Source: Actinoplanes octamycinicus
GTDB lineage: Bacteria; Actinomycetota; Actinomycetes; Mycobacteriales; Micromonosporaceae
DNA length: 64,000 nucleotides
Direction: 5' to 3'
NCBI RefSeq assembly: GCF_014205225.1
Contig: NZ_JACHNB010000001.1
Coordinates: 2,833,501-2,897,500 of the forward strand
Both the position numbers and the translations under genes were made by a program. Below, in pieces: positions 27,449 through 35,043 of the stretch. Within the stretch, counting starts at the first letter, position 1, and each line of letters begins with the position of its first letter. The notes beneath the pieces were generated by a model, which saw only the letters and a program-made list of their open reading frames with translations, was not told the origin of the DNA and did no database searches.

Positions 27449-28407
27449 GCGCCGAAGGCGGCACCAAGGCGATCATCGCGGCGCTGAGCGCCAACCTGGG
27501 AATTGCGGCCACCAAGTTCGGCGCCTGGTTCCTGACCGGCTCGTCGTCCATGCTCGCCGAGGCGATCCACTCGGTGGCCGACTCCGGCAACCAGCTGTTG
27601 CTGCTGGTCGGCGGCAAACAGGCGAAGAAGAAGGCGACACCCGAACACCCCTTCGGGTACGGGCGGGAGCGCTACATCTACGCGTTCATCGTCTCCATCG
27701 TGCTGTTCAGCGTCGGTGGCCTGTTCGCGCTCTACGAGGCGTGGCACAAGATCCAGCACCCGGCGCCGATCACCGAGTGGAAGTGGGTGCCGGTCGCCGT
27801 CCTGGTCGTGGCGATCGCCCTGGAGTCGTACTCGTTCTACACCGCGATCACCGAGTCCAACCACACCCGCGGCAAGACCTCGTGGGTGGACTTCGTGCGC
27901 CGGGCCAAGGCGCCGGAGCTGCCGGTGGTCCTCCTGGAGGACGCCGGGGCGCTGGTCGGCCTGGTGCTCGCGCTCTTCGGCGTGGGGCTGACCCTGATCA
28001 CCGGTGACGGTGTCTGGGACGGCGTCGGTACGGCGGCGATCGGGATCCTGCTGGTGGCGATCGCGGCCATCCTCGCCGTGGAGACCAAGAGCCTGCTGAT
28101 CGGCGAGGGCGCCAACCCGGACGCGATCGCCAAGATCGAGAAGGCGGTGCTGTCCGGCGACGGCATCGAGCGGATCATCCACATGAAGACGCTGCACCTC
28201 GGCCCCGAGGAGCTGCTCGTCGCCATGAAGATCGCGGTGCCGCGGACCGAGCGGGCCGAGGAGGTGGCCCGGCACATCGACGAGACCGAGGTGCGGATCC
28301 GCGAGGCGGTCCCGATCGCCCGGGTGATCTACATCGAGCCGGACATCTACCGGGTCCGGGAGACCACCGACAGCGGGGTCACGTCGGCGCCACCCGCCAC
28401 CGCCTGA
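27445..28407 (+). CDS. Cation diffusion facilitator family transporter
   Basis: A 320-residue inner-membrane transporter, probably exporting Zn, Co, Fe or Mn in exchange for protons. The family's first helices show in TKFGAWFLTGSSSMLAEAIHSVADSGNQ, with the metal-site residues in H-x3-D. A cluster KKKATPEHPFGYGRERYIY follows, then further helices with LLEDAGALVGLVLALFGVG (second metal pair in E-D) and a cytoplasmic C-terminal domain (residues about 225-310). There are about six membrane segments. The ATG overlaps the SIS stop as ATGA, so it is made with the mannose-isomerase genes, which is an unusual partner; phosphomannose isomerase is itself zinc-dependent. Confidence 0.87.
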   Translation: MSAEGGTKAIIAALSANLGIAATKFGAWFLTGSSSMLAEAIHSVADSGNQLLLLVGGKQAKKKATPEHPFGYGRERYIYAFIVSIVLFSVGGLFALYEAWHKIQHPAPITEWKWVPVAVLVVAIALESYSFYTAITESNHTRGKTSWVDFVRRAKAPELPVVLLEDAGALVGLVLALFGVGLTLITGDGVWDGVGTAAIGILLVAIAAILAVETKSLLIGEGANPDAIAKIEKAVLSGDGIERIIHMKTLHLGPEELLVAMKIAVPRTERAEEVARHIDETEVRIREAVPIARVIYIEPDIYRVRETTDSGVTSAPPATA

Positions 28408-28427
28408 CAACTGCTAATTTGCCGGGT

Positions 28428-29612
28428 ATGACGGTTTACCCGCTGACCGGAGTGATCCGGCCGTATGCCTGGGGATCCCGGACCGCGATCGCCGAGCTGC
28501 AGGGCCGCCCGACCCCCACCGAGGGGCCGGAGGCGGAACTGTGGCTCGGCGCGCACCCGGGCGACCCGTCCACCGTGCCCGGCCCGGACGGGCCGGTCAC
28601 CCTTCTCCACCTGATCGACGGCGATCCAGCCGGGCAGCTCGGGGCGCACGTCGCGGAACGGTTCGGGGCGCGGTTGCCGTACCTGATGAAGGTGCTGGCG
28701 GCCGGCGCCCCGTTGTCGTTGCAGGCACACCCGGACCTGAAGTACGCCGCCGAGGCGTTCGCCCGGCAGCAGGCCGACCCGGCGCTGCCGCGGAACTACA
28801 CGGACGCCAACCACAAGCCGGAGATGCTGGTCGCGCTGACCCCGTTCGACGCGCTCTGCGGGTTCCGGCCGGCCGCGGTCTCCGCCCAGGTGCTCGCCGA
28901 GCTGGGGATCGCCCGCCTGGAGCCGGTGGTGGCGGCGCTGCACACCGGCGACCTGTCCGAGGCGGTCCGGCTGCTGCTCAGCTGGCCGGCCGAGGACCGC
29001 CCGGCACTGATCGACGAGGTGGTCGCGGCAGCGACCGGGGCGGCCCCCGGGCATCCGCACGAGGAGTCGTTCCGGCTGGCCGCCGACCTGGCCGGGCACT
29101 ACCCGGGCGACCCCGGGGTGCTGGTCGCGCTGCTGCTCAACCTGGTGCACCTGGCCCCCGGCGAGGCGATCTGGATGCCCGCCGGGAACCTGCACGCCTA
29201 CCTGCACGGCCTGGGTGTCGAACTGATGGCGGCCAGCGACAACGTGCTCCGCGGCGGTCTGACCCCGAAACGGGTGGACGTGGCGGAACTGCTCAAGGTG
29301 CTCCGCTTCGAGACCCTGGACGACCCGCTGCTGCACGGCGCCGAGGTGGCGCCCGGGGTGACGTCGTGGCGGGTGCCGGTCCGCGACTTCGAGATGTACC
29401 GGATCGACCTGACCGCCAACCGCCCACCGGCGAAACTGCCCGGCCGCGGCCCGCGGATCATCCTCGGAGTGGCCGGGGACGTGCATGTGGGGGAGGAGCA
29501 CGGCGTTCCGGTGACGTTGCGGGCGGGGGCGGCGGCCTACGCCCCGGACGCGGCGGGTCCGCTGACGGCTGCGGGCCTGGGCACGCTATTCGTGGCCGCG
29601 GTCCCGGACTGA
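28428..29612 (+). CDS. manA: Mannose-6-phosphate isomerase, class I
   Basis: A 394-residue zinc-dependent cupin enzyme interconverting fructose-6-phosphate and mannose-6-phosphate. The metal and active-site blocks are APLSLQAHPDLKYAAEAF (Gln and His ligands), NHKPEMLVALTPFDALCGFRP (Glu), and LVHLAPGEAIWMPAGNLHAYLHG (His), followed by NVLRGGLTPKRVD. All are intact. ATG at 28428 starts just before the VYPLTGVIRPYAWGSR opening typical of the family. It ends the plus-strand mannose run. A 10-bp stem hairpin begins 21 bases after the stop. Confidence 0.93.
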   Translation: MTVYPLTGVIRPYAWGSRTAIAELQGRPTPTEGPEAELWLGAHPGDPSTVPGPDGPVTLLHLIDGDPAGQLGAHVAERFGARLPYLMKVLAAGAPLSLQAHPDLKYAAEAFARQQADPALPRNYTDANHKPEMLVALTPFDALCGFRPAAVSAQVLAELGIARLEPVVAALHTGDLSEAVRLLLSWPAEDRPALIDEVVAAATGAAPGHPHEESFRLAADLAGHYPGDPGVLVALLLNLVHLAPGEAIWMPAGNLHAYLHGLGVELMAASDNVLRGGLTPKRVDVAELLKVLRFETLDDPLLHGAEVAPGVTSWRVPVRDFEMYRIDLTANRPPAKLPGRGPRIILGVAGDVHVGEEHGVPVTLRAGAAAYAPDAAGPLTAAGLGTLFVAAVPD

Positions 29613-29633
29613 GGCCGTTCCTGCTCCTGTCCG

Positions 29634-29669
29634 CGAGGCGCGGCGTCTGTGCGCGGACTCCGCGCCTCG
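29634..29669 (+). terminator. Hairpin after manA
   Basis: CGAGGCGCGG (29634-29643) pairs perfectly with CCGCGCCTCG (29660-29669) across a 16-base loop. It is the first structure after the manA stop and probably ends the mannose operon transcript. Confidence 0.55.
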
Positions 29670-29749
29670 GCTGGTTTCGCTCCTGGGGGCGGCTGTCTGG
29701 GCTGCGTCCGTGCGCTGTGGCTGCGTTCTTGCTCGGGTGCACGCCTCTT

Positions 29750-29880
29750 GCCGGGTTCGTCTCTTGCTCGGGTGCCCGTCTCTTGCTGGGTTCGTCCCCC
29801 GCTGGGTTCGTCTCTTGCTGGGTTCGTCCCCCGGCGGGTTCGTCCCTTGCCGAGTTGGTCCCTCGCCAGGTCCCGCCCTC
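29750..29880. repeat. 16-bp minisatellite
   Basis: About eight tandem 16-bp units near GCTGGGTTCGTCTCTT, alternating with the CCCCC-ending form GCTGGGTTCGTCCCCC. The period is not a multiple of three, so this cannot be a repeat peptide, and no gene is visible across it. Confidence 0.75.
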
Positions 29881-30051
29881 CCTGGGGGAAGCCCCCGCAA
29901 GACAGTGTGCTGGAGAGGGCCGGCGCCCTCTGGCGGGCTGTGGACGGGCCGCTGGTGTGGAAAACCGGCGGCAGTAGCGCCCGGTCGTGTAACGGAGGCG
30001 AACGCGTGCGGCGAGACCGGGCGCGGCGCGCCCGAAATTTCGGCAAATAAC

Positions 30052-30190
30052 TTGACATGGCATGTGCGGAGTGTGAATCTATAAACACGCAGCGTCATTG
30101 GTGATCGGGGGGTCCCACGGACGCGCGCGGTACCAAACCGGGGGGATGAACGGGGCGGCGGGTTTCGACTCGTCGCCCCGTTCGCTATCT
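30052..30190 (+). ncRNA. Candidate small RNA or leader with promoter and strong terminal hairpin
   Basis: TTGACA at 30052-30057 is a consensus -35. GAATCT follows after 17 bp, with TATAAA just beyond it, so a start near 30080-30095 is likely. About 60 bases later a 16-bp stem (left arm starting GAACGGGGCG near 30147, right arm ending CGCCCCGTTC near 30182) closes on a TTCG loop. Two of its pairs are G-U when read on the plus strand; on the minus strand they would be mismatches, so the plus strand is favoured. Two runs of six G lie before the hairpin. No gene starts at a fitting distance downstream. The function and the family are unknown. Confidence 0.4.
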
Positions 30191-31345
30191 CGTCCAGGTT
30201 CGCCGTCGGGTCCGGATCTGGGCCGGCCGCCGCGGATTCGCTGCGTTCTTCCTGCGTGCCCTGTCCACGGAAGTCGGATAGCTGACGCTTCGCGCCCGAT
30301 GTTCGTTGTCACCGGCTGCGCTCATGCGGGTGATGCCGACTTCTGCGCCGGTTTCGGATGGGCGGTGAGCCGGGCGCGCCGGTGTGGTCCCGATGTCGTG
30401 ACCGGAGTCGCCGGGGCGGTGGCGTCCGGAGGCGGCAAGAAGGCGTGCAGGGGCGGCAAGAAGGCGGTGGGCCGAGATTCCCAAGGACTGCACGAGCCTC
30501 CTGGCCGTCGTTTCCGAGTCGCGGCAAGGGCGCTTGGATTGTGCTTCGAGGGCGGCGGGAGGGATGCCCTGACGGTGGTTCCCCGGACCGGCGAGGGTGG
30601 CCGGTGTTTCGGGGTGGCGGCATCGGTGCGCGAGCAGTGGTTTCAGGCGATGGCGAGGCGCTGGACGGCGGCTTTTTGCGCGGCGGCGGAGGTGCGCGGA
30701 AGGCGGTTCCGGGATGGGCCGGAGACGCGGGAACGGCGGTTCCGGGATGGGCCGGAGACGCGGGAACGGCCGTTCCCGGGTGGAGGCGGAGACGTGGGGA
30801 CGGCCGTTCCCGGGTGGGGGCGGAGACGTGGGGACGGGCCGTTCCGTGGGTGGTGCCGGGAGCGGGTGGAATGGGTGCTGGGCGGGCGCTTGCCGGGTGG
30901 GCGGAATGCGGCATCCGACGGTGCGCCGGGGAGCGCGCTAATCGGCGTACGAAAAGCGCCTGATGTCTTTGCCGGGGAGCGCGGGCGGTGAGCCGCCGGG
31001 CGGCGCGATCGGGCCGCGGCCCCGCGTGGGATCGCCGCAAGCCGGGACAATCCCCGAAAAGCCGCCCCGGGGCCGTGGCCGAAACGCCCGACCCCGTGGT
31101 TCACCTGTACGGATGACTAGTCGTGCCGGTGATCGATGGGCCGGCTGCCCGGAATCACACCGGTGGAATTCGGTCAGGAACGCCGCTCGCGGTCACCTGA
31201 CAAGCCCGCTACCAGCGCATCGTTTGCAGAAAGGTGACTGTGGTCACCGCGGAACGACGGCCGTCATCGTCGCGGAAAGTCGCTGTGGAACGGAAGAGCC
31301 CGAACGGACAAGTCGCGCGGTTTCCTTACCGATCGGCCATGCAAC
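30191..31345. other. Stretch of about 1.15 kb without a supported gene
   Basis: Several long open frames exist on both strands, as expected at this GC content, but none shows a recognisable family, a ribosome-binding site or a codon pattern unlike chance. The middle holds a 33-bp repeat (listed separately). The last 150 bases are less GC-rich and lead into the promoter of the XRE regulator. Confidence 0.5.
30696..30850. repeat. 33-bp minisatellite
   Basis: About four and a half units of 33 bp. Two neighbouring units are almost identical (GGAACGGCGGTTCCGGGATG, then GGCCGGAGACGCG); the next two carry GGGTGG and GACGTG variants. The later units contain the 14-bp palindrome GGAACGGCCGTTCC or a close form. 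Although the period is divisible by three, no gene is supported here. Confidence 0.75.
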
Positions 31346-31376
31346 TTGCAATCTGCCATTGATGCGCCGATATGGT
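31346..31376 (+). promoter_or_regulatory. Promoter of the XRE regulator, leaderless transcript likely
   Basis: TTGCAA (31346-31351) with GATATG 17 bp later (31369-31374), or TATGGT (31371-31376) with a longer spacer. Either -10 ends within about eight bases of the GTG at 31383, and no Shine-Dalgarno sequence is present, so the mRNA probably starts at or next to the start codon. Confidence 0.5.
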
Positions 31377-31382
31377 GACTCC

Positions 31383-32234
31383 GTGGCCAGGCCGACATCG
31401 ACAGCGCGCCGGGAACTCGGCGGTGAATTGCGCCGGCTCCGTGGCGAGCGCCGGGCGGTGGACGTGGCGACCGCGCTGGGCTGGTCGGAGTCGAAGCTGA
31501 GCCGGATCGAGACGGCGCACACCGGCATCACCGAGTCGGACCTGGACCGCCTGCTCACCCTCTACGGCGTCCGGGTGGAGGAGCGCGGCCGGCTGCGTGA
31601 CCTGGCCCGGCGCGGCCGGGTCCGGGCCTGGTGGACGCCCTACCGCTCGTCGGTGCCGGACCCCTACGACGAGTACCTGGCGCTGGAGGCGGACGCCACG
31701 CTGATCTCCGAGTGGGAGGCCCAGGTGATGCCGGGCCTGCTGCAGACCGATGAGTACGCGCGGGCGGTGATCGAGACCGGCGCCGACGTGGACGACGTGG
31801 ACGTCATCCAGCGCCGGCTCGACGTGCGGATGGGTCGCGCCGAGCGGTTCTTCCGCAAGGATCCGGAGCCGCGCCTGGACGTGGTCCTCGACCAGGGCGT
31901 CCTGCTCCGCGAGGTGGGCGGCCGGCAGGTGCTGGTCCGGCAGCTGGAGCGGCTGCTGGAGGCCACCGAGCAGCCCGGCGTCGCGGTGCAGATCCTGCCG
32001 TTCGAGGCCGGCGCGCACGCCGGGCTGACCGAGTCGTTCCTGGTGCTGGAGTTCGGCGAGGGTACCCGTAACCCGGTGGTGCACTCCGAAGGGCTGACCG
32101 GCGGTCACTTCCGGGTGAAGCCCGAGGAGATCGACGTGTACCAGGAAGCCTTTGATGACCTGCGCGAACGCGCTTTGTCGAAAGAAGAGAGCCGAACGGT
32201 CATCGCTGAGTCGAGGGATCGTTTGGCTCGCTGA
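31383..32234 (+). CDS. XRE-family regulator with DUF5753 domain
   Basis: A 283-residue cytoplasmic regulator. The N-terminal helix-turn-helix spans about residues 8-65 (ARRELGGELRRLRGERRAVD, then LGWSESKLSRIETAHTG). The rest is a DUF5753-type domain: ALEADATLISEWEAQVMPGL, LQTDEYARAVIE, VLDQGVLLREVGG and VQILPFEAGAHAGLTESFLV. Such proteins are abundant in Streptomyces and relatives and pair with small DUF397 proteins in development and antibiotic control. GTG at 31383 is supported by the promoter only a few bases upstream; an ATG at 31362 would lie inside that promoter. The DUF397 gene follows 50 bp later. Confidence 0.88.
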   Translation: MARPTSTARRELGGELRRLRGERRAVDVATALGWSESKLSRIETAHTGITESDLDRLLTLYGVRVEERGRLRDLARRGRVRAWWTPYRSSVPDPYDEYLALEADATLISEWEAQVMPGLLQTDEYARAVIETGADVDDVDVIQRRLDVRMGRAERFFRKDPEPRLDVVLDQGVLLREVGGRQVLVRQLERLLEATEQPGVAVQILPFEAGAHAGLTESFLVLEFGEGTRNPVVHSEGLTGGHFRVKPEEIDVYQEAFDDLRERALSKEESRTVIAESRDRLAR

Positions 32235-32284
32235 GCGCCTGCGGTGGGTTCCAATGGAGAGGCATTTCCAGGGAAGGAGAAACC

Positions 32285-32488
32285 ATGCAGGACGCCACGA
32301 TCACTTGGCGTAAGAGCAGCCGGAGTGGCGCTGCTGGGCATTGTGTCGAGGTCGCCAACACGCCGGTATCGGTTCTGGTGCGCGACTCCAAGGACGCCAC
32401 CGGACCGGTGCTCAGCTTCGACACCCGGGACTGGACCGGTTTCCTCGCCGGAGTCCGAGCGGGAGAGTTCGACCGGCCCGGCGCGTAA
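32285..32488 (+). CDS. DUF397 family small protein
   Basis: A 67-residue protein with the DUF397 layout: ITWRKSSRSGAAGHCVEVAN, then VLVRDSKDATGPVLSFDTRD and WTGFLAGVRAGEFD. It is the usual partner of DUF5753-type XRE regulators and may act as antitoxin-like or modulating partner, which is known only for a few pairs. AAGGAG lies about six bases upstream of the ATG at 32285. A terminator follows 25 bases after the stop, so the pair is a closed unit. Confidence 0.9.
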   Translation: MQDATITWRKSSRSGAAGHCVEVANTPVSVLVRDSKDATGPVLSFDTRDWTGFLAGVRAGEFDRPGA

Positions 32489-32513
32489 CCTCCGGTTCGA
32501 CGAATGGCGCGCC

Positions 32514-32546
32514 ACGGGCGGTCCCGGACCGGGACCGCCCGTTTTC
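32514..32546 (+). terminator. Rho-independent terminator after DUF397
   Basis: ACGGGCGGTCCC (32514-32525) pairs with 32531-32542 across a five-base loop, followed by TTTC. It separates the XRE/DUF397 pair from mtrA. Confidence 0.85.
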
Positions 32547-32672
32547 ATGTCCTCACTCAGGGTTTCCGCGCCCTTACGGCCTTCTGGGAGAGGTGCCTTT
32601 TCGCGTAGGCTCCCGGGCAAGATCGCCCCCAGGTAGCGCGGGGGACGGGAGGACAGTGCAATATTGGACCGC

Positions 32673-33362
32673 ATGAGAGCCCGGGTACTGGTCGTCGACG
32701 ACGATCCCGCGTTGGCCGAGATGCTCGGCATCGTCCTGCGCAGTGAGGGATTCCTGCCCTCGTTCGTGGCGGACGGCGAACGCGCGCTCGCCGCTTTCCG
32801 GGAGAACCGCCCGGACATCGTTCTGCTGGACCTGATGCTTCCCGGGATGAGCGGCATCGACGTCGCGCGTGCCATTCGCGCCGAGTCGGGCATTCCGATC
32901 GTCATGCTCACCGCGAAGAGCGACACCGTGGACGTGGTGCTCGGCCTGGAGTCCGGCGCCGACGACTACGTGGTGAAGCCGTTCAAGCCCAAGGAGCTGG
33001 TCGCCCGGATGCGGGCCCGGCTGCGCCGGGGCGAGGACGCCGCGCCGGAGATGCTGACCATCGGGCCGCCCGGCAACCAGATCAACATCGACGTGCCGGC
33101 GCACACCGTGTCCCGGGACGGCGAAGAGGTCAAGCTCACGCCGCTGGAGTTCGACCTGCTGGTGGCCCTGGCCCGCAAGCCGCGCCAGGTGTTCACCCGC
33201 GAGGTGCTGCTGGAGCAGGTCTGGGGTTACCGGCACGCGGCGGACACCCGCCTGGTCAACGTGCACGTGCAGCGGCTGCGCGCCAAGATCGAGCCGGATC
33301 CGGAACGACCGGAGATCATCCTGACGGTTCGTGGTGTCGGCTACAAGGCGGGCACCGGCTAG
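32673..33362 (+). CDS. mtrA: Response regulator MtrA
   Basis: A 229-residue OmpR-type response regulator. The receiver domain has the acidic pair DDD at the start (VLVVDDDPALAEML), the phosphorylated aspartate in IVLLDLMLPGMSG (Asp53), the Thr in VMLTAKSD and the Lys in YVVKPFKPKEL. The winged-helix domain contains VKLTPLEFDLLVALARKPRQ, then VLLEQVWGYRHAADTRLVNV and IILTVRGVGYKAG. In actinobacteria MtrA controls cell-wall hydrolases, replication initiation and development. ATG at 32673 is used; a TTG three codons earlier is possible. The order mtrA-mtrB-lpqB is the conserved one. Confidence 0.95.
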   Translation: MRARVLVVDDDPALAEMLGIVLRSEGFLPSFVADGERALAAFRENRPDIVLLDLMLPGMSGIDVARAIRAESGIPIVMLTAKSDTVDVVLGLESGADDYVVKPFKPKELVARMRARLRRGEDAAPEMLTIGPPGNQINIDVPAHTVSRDGEEVKLTPLEFDLLVALARKPRQVFTREVLLEQVWGYRHAADTRLVNVHVQRLRAKIEPDPERPEIILTVRGVGYKAGTG

Positions 33363-33392
33363 GCCGATCCGGGGGCTAACCTTGCCCGCGAG

Positions 33393-35042
33393 ATGCGTGC
33401 TCCGGCCTGGCTACCCCAACCCGTGCGCCGCCCCCTGCGAGTGGTGCGGCGCTACTGGCGTGTGATCTCTCTCCGCCTGGAGAGGTACACCGCTCCGTTG
33501 CGCCGCGCCTGGCGGCGCTCGCTGCAGGTCCGCGTGGTGACCCTGACCCTGGTGGCGTCCAGCCTGCTGGTCGGCACCTTCGGCTGGTTCATCGCGGACC
33601 GCAGCGCCGACATCCTGCTGAACCGCGCGCAGGACGAGGTCGCCACCTCGCTGGAGCGCAAGGTGAAATGGGCGGCCGAGCAGCTCAGCGTGCACCCGCA
33701 GGCGTATGACGCGGGCCTGCCCGCCACGATCATCGACACCGCCAACACGCTCTACGACGGTGAGCAGGCCGGCGAGACCGGCACCCTGGTGTCGCTGCGC
33801 GCCGAGCACTTCCGGGACCTGCGCCCGCAGACCGTGCCGTCCTCGGTCGACACCAGCCGGTTGATCTCCCCGGAGCTGACCCACGCGGTCGCCGACGAGG
33901 TGCGGGTCGCCTGGCAGATCCGGACCGCCGAAGTGAACGGCCACCTGACGAAATACCTGGTCATCGGCTCCCCGGTGCCGGCCCAGTTCGGGCACCTCGA
34001 GCTCTACTACATGGTCCCGCTGACCACCGAGAACGCCGCGGCCAACCAGATCCGGACGATGGTCCTGGTCACCGGCCTGGCCCTGGTGATCCTGCTGGGC
34101 CTGGTGGCCGGCCTGGTCACCCGGCTGGTGGTGACCCCGGTCCGGGTGGCCGCGCGCACCGCGCAGCGGCTCTCGGCCGGCCTGCTCGACCAGCGGATGA
34201 AGGTGGACGGCGAGGACGACCTGGCCATGCTCGCCGCCGCGTTCAACCAGATGGCGGCGAACCTGCAGCGGCAGATCGTCCGGCTCGAGGAGATGTCCCG
34301 GCTGCAGCGGCGGTTCACCTCGGACGTGTCGCACGAGCTGCGCACCCCGCTCACCACGGTGCGGATGGCCGCCGACCTGATCTTCTCGGAGCGGGAGGAC
34401 TTCGACCCGGCCGTGGCGCGCAGCGCCGAGCTGCTGCAGGCCGAGCTGGACCGGTTCGAGGGCCTGCTCACCGACCTGCTGGAGATCAGCCGGTTCGACG
34501 CCGGGTTCGCCGCGCTGGACGCCGAGCACACCGACCTGGTGCCGATCGTGGAGCGGGTGGCCGAGCGGCTCACCGGGCTGGCCGAGCGGGTCGGCGTCGA
34601 GCTGGAGCTGCGCCTGCCGGACACCCCGGTGATCGCCGAGGTGGATCCGCGCCGGGTCGAGCGGGTGCTGCGCAACCTGGTGGGCAACGCGGTCGAGCAC
34701 GGCGAGGCACGACCGGTGCAGATCACCATGGCCACCGACGACGCCGCGGTGGCGATCACCGTGCGCGACCACGGCATCGGTCTCAAACCGGGCGAGGAGC
34801 GCCTGGTCTTCAACCGGTTCTGGCGGGCCGACCCGTCCCGGGCCCGGCAGACCGGCGGCACCGGCCTCGGCCTGTCGATCAGCGCGGAGGACGCCCGGCT
34901 GCACGGCGGCTGGCTGGAGGCCTGGGGGGCACCCGGCGAGGGCGCCCAGTTCCGGCTGACCCTGCCGGTCCGGGCCGGCGACCGGCTGGTCGCCGCCCCG
35001 CTCCCGCTGATCCCCCGGGACCGGACAGCGGAGGTGAGCTGA
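33393..35042 (+). CDS. mtrB: Sensor histidine kinase MtrB
   Basis: A 549-residue membrane kinase that phosphorylates MtrA. The first membrane helix is VVTLTLVASSLLVGTFGWFI (about 48-67), followed by an extracytoplasmic domain of about 150 residues, a second helix MVLVTGLALVILLGLVAGLV and a HAMP domain. The dimerisation helix has the phosphorylated His314 in SDVSHELRTPLTTVRMA. The ATPase domain shows the N box (RVLRNLVGNAVEHG), the G1 box (VRDHGIGL), the F box (FNRFWRADP) and the G2 box (TGGTGLGLSIS). All catalytic motifs are present. It ends one base before lpqB. Confidence 0.95.
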   Translation: MRAPAWLPQPVRRPLRVVRRYWRVISLRLERYTAPLRRAWRRSLQVRVVTLTLVASSLLVGTFGWFIADRSADILLNRAQDEVATSLERKVKWAAEQLSVHPQAYDAGLPATIIDTANTLYDGEQAGETGTLVSLRAEHFRDLRPQTVPSSVDTSRLISPELTHAVADEVRVAWQIRTAEVNGHLTKYLVIGSPVPAQFGHLELYYMVPLTTENAAANQIRTMVLVTGLALVILLGLVAGLVTRLVVTPVRVAARTAQRLSAGLLDQRMKVDGEDDLAMLAAAFNQMAANLQRQIVRLEEMSRLQRRFTSDVSHELRTPLTTVRMAADLIFSEREDFDPAVARSAELLQAELDRFEGLLTDLLEISRFDAGFAALDAEHTDLVPIVERVAERLTGLAERVGVELELRLPDTPVIAEVDPRRVERVLRNLVGNAVEHGEARPVQITMATDDAAVAITVRDHGIGLKPGEERLVFNRFWRADPSRARQTGGTGLGLSISAEDARLHGGWLEAWGAPGEGAQFRLTLPVRAGDRLVAAPLPLIPRDRTAEVS

Positions 35043-35043
35043 C

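Noticed and set aside
30060..30190. 6C-type RNA on the minus strand, because two C6 runs are present there
   Set aside because: The C6 runs are not flanked by complementary arms on that strand, while the promoter and the G-U pairs in the hairpin favour the plus strand.
30098..30991. A 297-codon open frame on the plus strand
   Set aside because: No family resemblance, it starts inside the candidate small RNA, it runs through the 33-bp repeat and other frames are equally open. Long chance frames are normal at this GC content.
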